From a virus: a DNA stretch of 64,000 nt. The stretch's first letter is position 1. Each line of letters starts with the position of its first letter. Under the pieces are notes generated by a model that worked only from the letters and a program-made list of their open reading frames with translations, did not search any database and was not told the origin of the DNA. Of this stretch, positions 29,068 to 38,576 are shown one piece after another. Location: the IMG/VR virus record IMGVR_UViG_3300000228_000003, positions 27,991-91,990 of that record; one strand, written 5' to 3'. Both the position numbers and the translations under genes were made by a program.

Positions 29068-29757
29068 ATGCGCACATTTACGCTAACACCTGTCGCGGTA
29101 CTTACATTAGACTTGTACAACTACTTAGTAGATAGCGATAATGAAAGTTTTATTATGCAGTCATATTGTGTACTTTTTAAGACAGCTGGTGTGGAACATA
29201 AATTCTATTATACAAATTTAGAACTGTATCAACTACGCGGCTTATTTAGCCTTTACGATGTGAAGGATTACACCTCGAACATAGATACACTAATCAATAT
29301 CTATCATACTGAGGAAAAAAGAATACCAGAGTTCTTCTACACTGTTGATAAAGATATTAATTTATGGAAATACGCATTTGACTTACTAGTATACAGCGCA
29401 TTTAGAAGGTATGTGTATAAAAAACTAGAATCCAGTATAAAAAATAATACTATAGAGGATTTTAAAAAGACTCTAATCAGTAATTCTTTCATATTGCCAT
29501 ACAGTGACATATTACAGTATGACCAATATATGTGTTCTTTTGATAACACACTTAAGACATCCTTAACTTATAGCGATTGTTCCACAATAGCATATTGGTT
29601 ACTAGAAAGTAAAGAAGTAAGAATTAAGTATATGAAAAAACCAAAAGTATTACCGCATGGAACATCAGTAGATGGTAACAATATAGTTAATGTTAATGGT
29701 GATGGTATATTTACTAATCACTACTTAATAAAAAATAACTATATAATATACACATAA
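29068..29757 (+). CDS. Cassette-driven protein of unknown function, 229 aa
   Basis: ATG with AAGGGTATATT upstream, downstream of cassette copy 2; the leader between stem-loop and RBS differs from the AAGGATTTAAAATG type. The protein is aromatic-rich, partly helical, with a central Lys-rich helix (YVYKKLESSIKNNTIEDFKK) and a short C-terminal beta region (VNVNGDGIF). No family recognised. It forms a single-gene unit between cassette promoter and terminator, like the other cassette genes, but shares the AT-rich composition of the core genome. Confidence 0.5.
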   Translation: MRTFTLTPVAVLTLDLYNYLVDSDNESFIMQSYCVLFKTAGVEHKFYYTNLELYQLRGLFSLYDVKDYTSNIDTLINIYHTEEKRIPEFFYTVDKDINLWKYAFDLLVYSAFRRYVYKKLESSIKNNTIEDFKKTLISNSFILPYSDILQYDQYMCSFDNTLKTSLTYSDCSTIAYWLLESKEVRIKYMKKPKVLPHGTSVDGNNIVNVNGDGIFTNHYLIKNNYIIYT

Positions 29758-29759
29758 CC

Positions 29760-29793
29760 AGTATAACAAGAGGAATGTTCCTCTTGTTATACT
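29760..29793. terminator. Bidirectional terminator, 16-bp stem
   Basis: Perfect 16-bp arms with the 2-base centre TG, between the convergent 229-aa gene and the helicase gene; the right arm overlaps the helicase stop codon at 29792. Confidence 0.75.
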
Positions 29794-31306
29794 AAAATAT
29801 AAAATCATCTACTGTATCTTTTTTATTTTCATTAGAGTTCGTTTTATTAATATCTTCTAAAATAACAGGTATGCCTTTTTCAAAATCTAATGTAAAGAAT
29901 TTATCTTCTTCGTCTATTACAGTAGGTAGCTTATGTTTACCTCTACGTACAGTTAACACCCATTTGCCATTTTTAATAGCACGGTGTAAGTATATATCTA
30001 AATCTATAACTTGGTCTAGTTGTTTACTATAAGCAGTATAACCTTTTTCAGCTACTTCATTTACAAAGTGTAACCCAGACACACCGTTCTTAATAAGTTG
30101 TTTAGCAGCAGTATCTAGTTGATGTGGTGTTAAGAAGGTTATATCTAATCCAGCACAAAAGTTTCTAACTATCTGAAACATCTTCCTATGTGGAGAGTCA
30201 CCAGGTGCGTCTATGGAAATACCAGTGACCGGTAATTCTGAAAAATAATCTACGAATAACCCTTCAACATTAAAACCATTAGCATTGTACTTTAATACTA
30301 AGTTAGTTAAATCTTTATAAGTCCAAAGAGATGGATTTACTCTTAACATTTTTATACTGAAACCATTTTTTTGTAATGAGTTTTTTATGTATTTAGATAT
30401 ATCAGCATCTTTAGTAGTAGTTATATCTGGCATTACTTTAAACTCATTATAGTAAAGGTATGTATAAGCAAACACTAGAAATGAAGCTGGGTTGTCCTCA
30501 AAACTTATAAATAGTAATAAAGGTTTCTTACCATCTTCACGTGCATTAGGCGTATTGTATCTAGGTATCTGTAAAAATAAACTTAATAGAAAACTAGACT
30601 TATAATTATGCTGTAATGCATTTATCATACAGAAACCAGGGCGTAATCCGCCTTGGAGGGCTTTATTAAGCGCATCCCAGCCAGTTCGCCATATTTTTTC
30701 ACCTACAGCTATAGCTTTAGCTTTAGTAACTATATTAGACGTAGTTATTTCATTATCAATATCTAGCTCAGTCATAATAGCTGGGTCGTAGTTGTCTTTA
30801 GTTACTAGACTAGTTAATTGGTTTTCTATTTCCATAATATATTGCTTAGCATAATCTTTTAATGTTAATTTACCTAAATCACCATTTAACAACTTAGCCG
30901 CACCACTTAGTATTAAGTTTCTTAATTTAAAATCTCTATAATAATACACGATAGCTTGTCTAAGACCTAGTATATAATTAATATATTTATCTTTATCGTT
31001 AATATAACCTAGCGAAGAATCTAACATTTTTATTAATGATTTTTTATCATATAGAAGTGCACTAAGTTTAGTTATTAGATATTCCTCTGTATATAACTCT
31101 GGTGTTTCTGTTATTTCTGTAATGATATCTTTAAGCTGGTGTAATAACTCAGTATCTCCGCCCATAACGTTGTCTTTAAATTCTTTTATTAAACCAAAAA
31201 AAGAATTTACAAGTTCTAAAGAACTACTGTCGTCAGGTACTTTAATCTTATTCTCTGCATATATTAATAATATACATTTTAACATGAGTTCTAGTTTTTT
31301 ATACAC
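29792..31306 (-). CDS. DnaB-like replicative helicase (RecA-fold), 504 aa, GTG start
   Basis: GTG start at 31306 with AAAAGG six bases upstream. The C-terminal RecA core holds: GWDALNKALQGGLRPG (about 209-224), a P-loop-position motif ALQHNYKSS (230-238) lacking the usual Gly before Lys, LLLFISFED (264-271), a Walker B strand GLFVDYFSEL (349-358), FLTPHQLDTA (391-400) in the DnaB QLNR position, and a basic strand WVLTVRRGKHK near 449-459. The N-terminal ~200 residues would be the helicase N-domain and linker. It ends acidic (DTVDDFIF). Replication-fork helicase is the probable role; diverges from the capsid unit. Confidence 0.75.
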   Translation of the reverse strand: MYKKLELMLKCILLIYAENKIKVPDDSSSLELVNSFFGLIKEFKDNVMGGDTELLHQLKDIITEITETPELYTEEYLITKLSALLYDKKSLIKMLDSSLGYINDKDKYINYILGLRQAIVYYYRDFKLRNLILSGAAKLLNGDLGKLTLKDYAKQYIMEIENQLTSLVTKDNYDPAIMTELDIDNEITTSNIVTKAKAIAVGEKIWRTGWDALNKALQGGLRPGFCMINALQHNYKSSFLLSLFLQIPRYNTPNAREDGKKPLLLFISFEDNPASFLVFAYTYLYYNEFKVMPDITTTKDADISKYIKNSLQKNGFSIKMLRVNPSLWTYKDLTNLVLKYNANGFNVEGLFVDYFSELPVTGISIDAPGDSPHRKMFQIVRNFCAGLDITFLTPHQLDTAAKQLIKNGVSGLHFVNEVAEKGYTAYSKQLDQVIDLDIYLHRAIKNGKWVLTVRRGKHKLPTVIDEEDKFFTLDFEKGIPVILEDINKTNSNENKKDTVDDFIF

Positions 31307-31381
31307 GCTATGCCTTTTAATTATTATTTCAAGTATACGATACTTATGATATTTTATTGAAATCCTACACCAAGGGGGCGT

Positions 31382-31903
31382 ATGTTAACTGCTAGTAAAA
31401 TAAGAGATATTAAAATGTTGTTTATACCTTATTACATAATACAATACGCAAATTTAATTAAATTAGAACTATCGCACCTTATTAATGCCTGCGAAACAAA
31501 AAATGCAGATGTATTATCTAAAGTAGATATAGAGAAAATAATTTATCTAAATAAGCTTGTATATGGTATATTACAATCTGTAGACCCGCCGTTATTTATT
31601 GCTGATGATAGTGCTTTCACTATTAATGATACTAAGAATACAATATCTGAATTATCCAGTAATAGTGTATTAGACGACAGTAGTGCGTACAATATTATTG
31701 AAAACAATCAGTATATTGTGGTGGTGTGTAATCCTGGATTTAGTAATTTTTTAATAAAAAATAAATCTATGGATATTGTATTAAGTTTTACTAAAGATAT
31801 ACTAGATATATTGATTAGTAGGTTTAATATTAGCGAAGTGCGAAAATTGCCATTATATATGGTTTATATTAAAGAAAGGTTAAAATATGATACAAGTAAC
31901 TAA
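31382..31903 (+). CDS. Hypothetical protein upstream of capsid gene, 173 aa
   Basis: ATG with AAGGGGGCGT upstream, a strong RBS. It overlaps the capsid gene by 17 bases, so it is translationally coupled and expressed with it. Hydrophobic/helical N-terminal half, then an Asp/Ser-rich middle (ISELSSNSVLDDSSAYN) and a beta-type strand NQYIVVVCNPGF. No family recognised; a capsid-assembly helper is possible from position. Confidence 0.5.
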   Translation: MLTASKIRDIKMLFIPYYIIQYANLIKLELSHLINACETKNADVLSKVDIEKIIYLNKLVYGILQSVDPPLFIADDSAFTINDTKNTISELSSNSVLDDSSAYNIIENNQYIVVVCNPGFSNFLIKNKSMDIVLSFTKDILDILISRFNISEVRKLPLYMVYIKERLKYDTSN

Positions 31904-34079
31904 AGCAGCAAATACAGCTAGCGACAAATCTAACAAATTTAATACGTTCGGAATAGAGATACAATCTCTTATCCACATTGACTCTGATTATAACTCTGTT
32001 GCTTTTGAAGACGCCGTGGGTAGTGCAGCTAGAACCGCCACTAGTCTAGTAGTAAAAGCTACAGAAGATAAAATTGACCCAGCATTTGAAAATGTTAGTA
32101 TAGATTTGATTAAAGCACTTAAACCAGGTGGTCTTAAGAAACTTTACAGTAAAAGCGATGTTAAAAATGGCATATTTGGAGCTATTAATCCAAGTAAATT
32201 TGACGAGCTAGCTAATAACATTAGTACAGCTATGGAATCTTTTGACGGACAAAATCCAAATAATCCTATATATATGTCACTAGTTACTACATACGCTGTA
32301 ATGCAAGGTGACCCGTTTATAAACGATTTCTATCCTATTATGCCATTGGATATGGAACAATCACATATTACAATACAAACACCAATAACAGCACTGCATA
32401 ACCCACTAAGTGAGAGAGATGTAGACGGGCACGGTAAATCAACTGATAAACTATTTAATAGACTACTTCTATCTAAGAATATTTACTCTGACGTATTTAC
32501 TAGCTCTACAAATAAATGTATTCCAGTATATGATGTTGCTAATGCTGCGCACGCTAACTTGTTTTACACAGGCATTGCTCCGGTAGTAGATAACACAAGT
32601 GGTAAAAATGTAATAACACTACCATTAAAAGTAAATACACCTATAGATATTATATCTATAAGTAAAACAAGTACAGAGATTTCTAGAGGCGTATCTGATG
32701 CTATTGAAACACTTGTAAATAGTATTAAGCTCACAGACCTATATTTTAGTCTTAGAAGAACAATTGGTGGTACTCCAGTAACAGAAACATTTAAAATAGA
32801 TATTAGAGGTATAGACTCAGCAGTATTCTCGCAAAAAGCTATTGGCGAAGAGAGAGATTACCATTCGCATATTAATACAGATGTAGCTGTATTCTCCCTA
32901 GAGCCTATCAATAGTGCTGGCGGAGCAAGTGCTATTCTTACAGACATTGGCTTAGCTAATTATAAAGTAAGACTAGGATTAGAAGTAATCGCTGGTGTTA
33001 ACCTAGAGTCTAGCAGTATGAAAGTTAGTCCAGCTGGTAAAGGTATAACTTTTGTGTCCCTTTACGATGGTACAAACATACAACTCGCACCTACTGCTAC
33101 TGCTTCTACAGATGTTAAAGCGTTATTCGATACAGCTGAAATAGTTGGTTATTATCAAGAGTCTTATAGAACTAACTCAGACCTTAGAACTGCTGGTTTA
33201 ACATTTACTGTTATTAACAAACAAGCACAACTATATGCTCCTTACAAAAGTGGGTCAACTGCGTATACACCTATAGTGGAATTTGGTAATAGTAATGATG
33301 CTAACAGACTCAATGGTGGGTCACTACCAAATGTAACGCTTATACAGATGCATAATGCCGCTATTGAGCAATTGTTAAGAACAGAAAGCACCTTGGCTTC
33401 TGTAACAAGTAACGGTTCACTTGTTATATCTGACACTACACAAGCAGTGCTAGGTCTTGGTTCTTACCATGTTACACCTACGTATATTAAAGACACTATA
33501 GACCTTTCAGCATTTATATCTTCTACTAAGTCATCAGAAAGAAAAGAAGACATAAAAGCAGCTATTTCGCAAAAGCTAATAGATGTACTGTTACATTTAG
33601 GTAATGTGTCTAATTACTTTGTATCTAGTATGCTACTCTACGGTAGCCACGAGACGACTGGTGCTATTAGAGCTACATACGTTGTTCTTGTTTGCGACCA
33701 GTATATTTATAACTATCTTGACCCAGACCAAAATGGTGAAATTAGAATAAAAGACTTTATTATAAGATGTAGTAAAACTCTTAATCCTAAAATGGCTGGC
33801 AAAATGTACTTTACGTTTGGTGGTATGCAAGCAGCTACTGAAGTAAGTAACAATGTTGTAACTATTAATCCTATTAGTGGATTAGGACTTACACTTGTTA
33901 GACCTACAATCGTTTCACCTGCCATAGCAACTAGGACTAGTAATGGTGGTACACTGCTTAGGTCTGATACATTTCCTTGCTGGGAGTTTCATAACACTAA
34001 TCCAGTACTTTGCCGCATAGACATAACTAACATTACAGAAGCCCTTGCTAAAATTACCTTTAACACACATGCTGTTTAA
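31887..34079 (+). CDS. Probable major capsid protein, 730 aa
   Basis: ATG with AAAGAAAGGTT upstream. Length is close to the phiKZ major capsid protein (about 750). The block MQGDPFINDFYPIMPLDMEQ followed by an amphipathic strand (about residues 145-180) resembles the start of the HK97-type core in jumbo-phage capsid proteins. A STAMES site (A-x-E at 115-117) just before this would release a propeptide under the S/A/G-x-E prohead cleavage rule. GC-richer codon choice and a strong terminator fit very high expression. The remaining sequence is long, soluble and Gly/Ser/Thr-rich without Cys clusters. Confidence 0.7.
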   Translation: MIQVTKAANTASDKSNKFNTFGIEIQSLIHIDSDYNSVAFEDAVGSAARTATSLVVKATEDKIDPAFENVSIDLIKALKPGGLKKLYSKSDVKNGIFGAINPSKFDELANNISTAMESFDGQNPNNPIYMSLVTTYAVMQGDPFINDFYPIMPLDMEQSHITIQTPITALHNPLSERDVDGHGKSTDKLFNRLLLSKNIYSDVFTSSTNKCIPVYDVANAAHANLFYTGIAPVVDNTSGKNVITLPLKVNTPIDIISISKTSTEISRGVSDAIETLVNSIKLTDLYFSLRRTIGGTPVTETFKIDIRGIDSAVFSQKAIGEERDYHSHINTDVAVFSLEPINSAGGASAILTDIGLANYKVRLGLEVIAGVNLESSSMKVSPAGKGITFVSLYDGTNIQLAPTATASTDVKALFDTAEIVGYYQESYRTNSDLRTAGLTFTVINKQAQLYAPYKSGSTAYTPIVEFGNSNDANRLNGGSLPNVTLIQMHNAAIEQLLRTESTLASVTSNGSLVISDTTQAVLGLGSYHVTPTYIKDTIDLSAFISSTKSSERKEDIKAAISQKLIDVLLHLGNVSNYFVSSMLLYGSHETTGAIRATYVVLVCDQYIYNYLDPDQNGEIRIKDFIIRCSKTLNPKMAGKMYFTFGGMQAATEVSNNVVTINPISGLGLTLVRPTIVSPAIATRTSNGGTLLRSDTFPCWEFHNTNPVLCRIDITNITEALAKITFNTHAV

Positions 34080-34083
34080 ACAA

Positions 34084-34121
34084 ATCGTAACTACACCAGG
34101 TTTCCCTGGTGTAGTTACGAT
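34084..34121 (+). terminator. Strong intrinsic terminator after the capsid gene
   Basis: Seventeen-bp perfect stem (34084-34100 with 34105-34121), loop TTTC, followed at once by ATTTTTT. It is the most classical terminator in the window. Confidence 0.85.
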
Positions 34122-34133
34122 ATTTTTTAAGTA

Positions 34134-34148
34134 TATATTATTAATAAG
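34134..34148 (+). promoter_or_regulatory. TATATTATTAATAAG promoter-like box
   Basis: Same 13-base box as in the cassette leaders but followed by AAG and no AACAYC stem-loop; 20 bases before the 355-aa gene start and just after the capsid terminator. Confidence 0.5.
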
Positions 34149-34168
34149 ATATTTACACAGGAGTTCTA

Positions 34169-35236
34169 ATGACTTGCGACGACATACCACAGCACGTGTC
34201 TGTGCATAAAAATTATACATACGATAATAACATAAACCTTACTAGTATTGTAGTACCTAATAAAATAGGACAGAGCAGATATATTTATAATACTATGCAA
34301 GAGGAGTGCAGCGTTATTAAAAATGGTATCCTGTCTAATATTGTTAAGAGCACAGAATTAACATACAGTCAAGATTTAAAGAAGATATTTCCAACTTTAA
34401 ATATTAATGGCGGAGTATTTATTATAGACTTTACAGCTATTAATATAACTAATTGTAAAGATGAGTTGATAAAATACTACAGCAGTGACAATGGTATTAA
34501 TATAGTGATAAATAGATTAATACTAGAAGCGATACACACAGCTAGTCCATTAACGGAAATAATATACTTAAGAGTAATATACTATGTGCCGCATAGTATA
34601 TTAAGTATTAATAAGGAGGTGAGTGTTTCTAAGTTAGGATTAATTTTTAATTTAGGTAGTGTTGCGATACCACAGTATAACTATACAACTGAGGATATAC
34701 TAAGCGGCATATTTAAAATTATTATTATTAATAACGAAGTTCCTGGTAAAAAGTATTATGTAGAATTAGGAGGTGTGGAGGTACCATTATCATCAGTAGT
34801 ATCTAGTAAAATAGCATCTGGTGCCATCGTCGAGATAAGTACTAATAATAGTCCAAAGAAGACTTTATATAAATTAGAGGAGTTAGAAAGTGTAGGTGTA
34901 TACTCTGATATAGAAAAATTAAGAAAGAGTAGATTACTTAATAAAGAGTCTAGGGAAGATAGATTATCTGCATTAGATTATTATTCTAAAGTGGATAATA
35001 ACCGTACTAATATGTTGCTAGCACAATCTAAACTCAACATGCAGTACTCGGCAGAAGCGTCGGCTAATAATTTAGCAGTGTATAATATGATAATAGTTAA
35101 ATTAAAACTGCTGCAGACTGTTATTGATATCAATACTCCAAATAAAGTAGCTGCTGGCACTAAAGGTAACTCGAAAGATACGGTTTTACTGGAAATATTT
35201 GATTTAGTTAAAAAAATAGTCATAAAAAAAATATAG
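34169..35236 (+). CDS. Hypothetical protein, 355 aa
   Basis: ATG with ACAGGAGTTCTA upstream. Beta-rich N-terminal two-thirds (LGLIFNLGSVAIPQYN, KYYVELGGVEVPLSS), then charged helices (DIEKLRKSRLLNKESREDRL) and a Lys-rich C-terminus. It heads the post-capsid unit with the 596- and 474-aa genes. No family recognised; head or neck component is possible by position. Confidence 0.45.
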   Translation: MTCDDIPQHVSVHKNYTYDNNINLTSIVVPNKIGQSRYIYNTMQEECSVIKNGILSNIVKSTELTYSQDLKKIFPTLNINGGVFIIDFTAINITNCKDELIKYYSSDNGINIVINRLILEAIHTASPLTEIIYLRVIYYVPHSILSINKEVSVSKLGLIFNLGSVAIPQYNYTTEDILSGIFKIIIINNEVPGKKYYVELGGVEVPLSSVVSSKIASGAIVEISTNNSPKKTLYKLEELESVGVYSDIEKLRKSRLLNKESREDRLSALDYYSKVDNNRTNMLLAQSKLNMQYSAEASANNLAVYNMIIVKLKLLQTVIDINTPNKVAAGTKGNSKDTVLLEIFDLVKKIVIKKI

Positions 35237-35277
35237 ATGGTATGATTAATGACTTTAATAAAAAAAGGATGTGATAT

Positions 35278-37068
35278 ATGTCTGGTATAAATAATACGTT
35301 GGCATCTCTATTAGACAGCTCGACGCCTAAGTTTAATTCACAAATAACAAGAGGGTTTGCTAAAGAGGTATTAGAAACTGCTATAGATGCTTTTTTACCA
35401 AACATACTGTACGGTGGTATGCGTACATTGCGGTCTAATATACCGTTAACATTTAATGGTATAAGAAAAATATCACCTGTTGAAGATTTTAATACTATCT
35501 TTAAAAAGAACGAAGGGGTTAAATTATCGCTTAATAACTCTGATGTATATCCTGTGTATTTACTATTTGAATATGATGGAGCACCTATACATTTAAAAAT
35601 ATACTTGCCTTACTGTAGAACTGGTAACATTATGAAAATAGATGGTACTACATATAAAATAGTGCCCGTGTTAACAGATACAGTAATATCACCTAGTGAC
35701 ATAGGTGTGTTCATAAGACTTCTTATGGGTAAAAATATGGTATATGGCCCAGCTAAGAATATAGTTATTAATGGTATCAAAACTCATTTACAGATATTGC
35801 AAACTACAACAGTGTCTGTTAAGGCTGGTATAGCAAATAACTTAGGTAAAGTTAATACTCCTTTATCATTATATCTTTTATCCGTATACGGACTAGCTGG
35901 AACATTACGTAGGTATTATAATATAAATATAGACGAGTTTATAGTAACGGATACTTATCCGGATAATAAAGACGATTATAATATTTATGAGTCATTCGGT
36001 AGTAAGCCTAAAGAACTTACTAGAATAGATTATTCAGCACACAGCACTAAGATTTGTATATCAAGTAGCGTACTAAGAACTACTGGTTTAGATAACTTTA
36101 TAGCTGGTTTACTTTATACTCTCGATGTATTACCAGATGCAGAACTTGAACTTTATAAAGTATTATATAAAGGAGACATAGAGTGTACATACTGGAGAAT
36201 ACTGTTTGGTAGAATAGTCTATCGTGATGCTTATACACTTGAGAGAATCATACCAGACATCAACGAACATTTTCAAGCGTTAAATAGTTATATGGACGCA
36301 TATAATGCTAGTAAGTTAGCTACTAACGGTATGGTTTGTGAAAACTTCTTCGATTTACTAGCCATATTACTAGACCAATTTAGTATGCTACATTTAAAAA
36401 ATAAAGAGTATGCTGGTAACATTAAGAATAGATACTTAGATATTTTGTATTATATTCTATACGATGTGATAATAGGTTTTAATAGAGCAATATTGTCTAT
36501 TAATAGAAAATACAAAAATAAACTACCAACAGGTAAAGATGATATAAAAATTCTTCTTGCTAAAGAATTAAAGCCTATGAAGATAGAAGAAATAGCTAAA
36601 TCTTCTAATCCAAATATATGTATTGGTACTGTAGACTATGTTGGTGATTGTTATCCTTTAAAAATAACAAGAGCAGTAGAAGAACAGAACAGGGCAGGTG
36701 CCGGTGTAAGGCGTGGTCCTAAAATGTCATTTCCTTTATTACTACAGCAGCTAGGTGGTAAAGATGGTTATTTCGGGTCACTATATGATTTATCTAAAAA
36801 TACACCATCTGCTATGTTAAAATTAAATCCTTATTTAGATATTAACATACACACTGGTAAAATTAATCTTACTGATGAGGAGAGTAAAATAATATCGATA
36901 TTAGATTTAGCGTTATCTAGTATAAGTACTGTGCTTAGTACTGATGATGATGATATTGCTGATGATAACATTGAAGTAGATGATGACTTAGTTATTGGCG
37001 AGCAAGTGGACGATGACGATAACATCGAAGAGACTAGTACTTCAGATGAAAATGATGATACAGACTAG
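35278..37068 (+). CDS. Conserved-type phage protein with acidic tail, 596 aa
   Basis: ATG with AAAAAAGGATGTGAT upstream. Residues about 92-160 read VYLLFEYDGAPIHLKIYLPY, GTTYKIVPVLTDTVIS, GVFIRLLMGKN, a pattern I believe recurs in unannotated jumbo-phage proteins. A basic GAGVRRGPKMSFPLL lies near 475, and the last ~45 residues are almost purely Asp/Glu with Asn/Ser. The acidic tail suggests a nucleic-acid-mimic or protein-docking end. The GTTY...L.D block loosely resembles the G-x-x-Y block of the RNA polymerase beta gene in this window; whether that is homology is unclear. Confidence 0.5.
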   Translation: MSGINNTLASLLDSSTPKFNSQITRGFAKEVLETAIDAFLPNILYGGMRTLRSNIPLTFNGIRKISPVEDFNTIFKKNEGVKLSLNNSDVYPVYLLFEYDGAPIHLKIYLPYCRTGNIMKIDGTTYKIVPVLTDTVISPSDIGVFIRLLMGKNMVYGPAKNIVINGIKTHLQILQTTTVSVKAGIANNLGKVNTPLSLYLLSVYGLAGTLRRYYNINIDEFIVTDTYPDNKDDYNIYESFGSKPKELTRIDYSAHSTKICISSSVLRTTGLDNFIAGLLYTLDVLPDAELELYKVLYKGDIECTYWRILFGRIVYRDAYTLERIIPDINEHFQALNSYMDAYNASKLATNGMVCENFFDLLAILLDQFSMLHLKNKEYAGNIKNRYLDILYYILYDVIIGFNRAILSINRKYKNKLPTGKDDIKILLAKELKPMKIEEIAKSSNPNICIGTVDYVGDCYPLKITRAVEEQNRAGAGVRRGPKMSFPLLLQQLGGKDGYFGSLYDLSKNTPSAMLKLNPYLDINIHTGKINLTDEESKIISILDLALSSISTVLSTDDDDIADDNIEVDDDLVIGEQVDDDDNIEETSTSDENDDTD

Positions 37069-37116
37069 TATTTAGTTTTAAAAAACACAATCTTAAACAT
37101 ATAGCGAGGTATTTAA

Positions 37117-38541
37117 ATGTTAGAACAGCAGCAAGGTAATATACCACAAGTAATAAATACAATCTATAGCTTAAAAAGCAGAATAGACGCACTAGCGCTA
37201 GATTGGAATACTTATAATAAAAACCAAGACTATCTTAACGATATTCTTAATGCAGCAGCTAGTTTAGCACAAGTGACAGCATCTGTTAGTAATAGCGGTA
37301 ATTATAGCATCGTGCAAGCTATAAATAGCGAATTAGCTAAGTATAACATACCACAGGTACACGCTCTTAACGAAGAAGCTAATAAAATAATAAGTACAGT
37401 CAACGCCAGTAGCGCGCAGTGTGCACCAGTATATAATTATCGATCACCAACAGCGCAGCAACCACAATATACGCAGCAATCGGCTAGTAGTAATTATGGC
37501 ATAGCGCAAGGGCTACAAGGAACAAAACACCCAGCATTTGCACAACCACAGGTGTGTCCACCGCAAGCTGCTAACAAGTACGCAGCGTATAGTGGCCCTG
37601 CTTTAGAAAACACATTACCGTCTATTGCTATTCAAAAAGTGCCTGAACTAAAGGTGGTCTCGTACCCTATAACATCTGGTGCCACCGAGGTCGTGCTAGG
37701 TGAAATTATTTTTAAAGGAGTAGTTATGGATAAATTAAGTCTAAAAACATTAGAACCAGTAACGATAAAGTTGGATAGCATTATACAAACAGTGCTACCT
37801 ATGGCACAAATGCTTACTGATGATAATAGCGTTACACCTGATGACATAGTTGTTTTAGAATGCACTTATGAATTTAATAGTACTTTAACTAGATTACTAG
37901 CGGAGAGTAAGGACATTGCTTCTTTATTAAGTAAGATGGATACTGCATTATTTAATAACAGTAGTATATCTAAAAAAGATAAAGCTATTATAGACGATAT
38001 GTTAACAAGTTTATTTAACGCAGCAGCAGGAACATGGTCGGTATCTTCTGATAAATCTATAAGTATACCAAGCATAATAAGTGGATACGAAGAATTATCT
38101 AATATGGAAAATTTAGATAAAATTAAAAACGGACCAGATAATATTAAAAATTACCTACTAGGACTAAGAGATAGAGGGTTAGAAAAAGTAAACAGATTTA
38201 TTAAGTCGTTTAGTATACTACCACTAAGCGACGATGATGACAAAACAGACGCTTTAAAGCTAAGACCAGCTTCACACACATTACTTGGTATACTTATCAA
38301 TAATGAAGATTTCTATTACCAAATAGAAACAGCAAAAACTGACGCAGCTAAGTATGGTGTTAAGTATATAAGTATCGTACAAGAAGCTTACCCTAGTTTA
38401 TATTACCAACTAGATACCATTTATGAAGAAATGTCTGCTTTTAAGAATACTGGCTATGTTATTCTTATAGTGTTAACAAAAGATATGGCTATGCACACGT
38501 ATAAACTACATCGTGCAAAAGAGACTTATTTTGTAATATAA
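37117..38541 (+). CDS. Hypothetical protein with Gln/Pro-rich linker, 474 aa
   Basis: ATG with GCGAGGTATTTAA upstream. The N-terminal ~100 residues are helical, the linker (about 105-155) is Gln/Pro/Ala/Tyr-rich with Cys-Pro, and the C-terminal ~320 residues form a mixed domain ending in MAMHTYKLHRAKETYFVI. The layout (coil, flexible linker, globular domain) fits a virion or assembly protein. No family recognised. It ends in a 38-bp palindrome shared with the convergent portal gene. Confidence 0.5.
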   Translation: MLEQQQGNIPQVINTIYSLKSRIDALALDWNTYNKNQDYLNDILNAAASLAQVTASVSNSGNYSIVQAINSELAKYNIPQVHALNEEANKIISTVNASSAQCAPVYNYRSPTAQQPQYTQQSASSNYGIAQGLQGTKHPAFAQPQVCPPQAANKYAAYSGPALENTLPSIAIQKVPELKVVSYPITSGATEVVLGEIIFKGVVMDKLSLKTLEPVTIKLDSIIQTVLPMAQMLTDDNSVTPDDIVVLECTYEFNSTLTRLLAESKDIASLLSKMDTALFNNSSISKKDKAIIDDMLTSLFNAAAGTWSVSSDKSISIPSIISGYEELSNMENLDKIKNGPDNIKNYLLGLRDRGLEKVNRFIKSFSILPLSDDDDKTDALKLRPASHTLLGILINNEDFYYQIETAKTDAAKYGVKYISIVQEAYPSLYYQLDTIYEEMSAFKNTGYVILIVLTKDMAMHTYKLHRAKETYFVI

Positions 38542-38573
38542 GCTATAGTGGGATATCCCACTATAGCTTATAT
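38536..38573. terminator. Perfect 38-bp palindrome, bidirectional terminator
   Basis: Self-complementary around GGGATATCCC between the convergent 474-aa gene and portal gene; the left end overlaps the 474-aa stop codon. The longest perfect palindrome seen in the window. Confidence 0.75.
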
Positions 38574-38576
38574 ATG

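Noticed and set aside
35278-37068. Identification of the 596-aa protein as the phage-nucleus shell protein (chimallin)
   Set aside because: Size is similar, but I cannot match any motif, so the name would be a guess.
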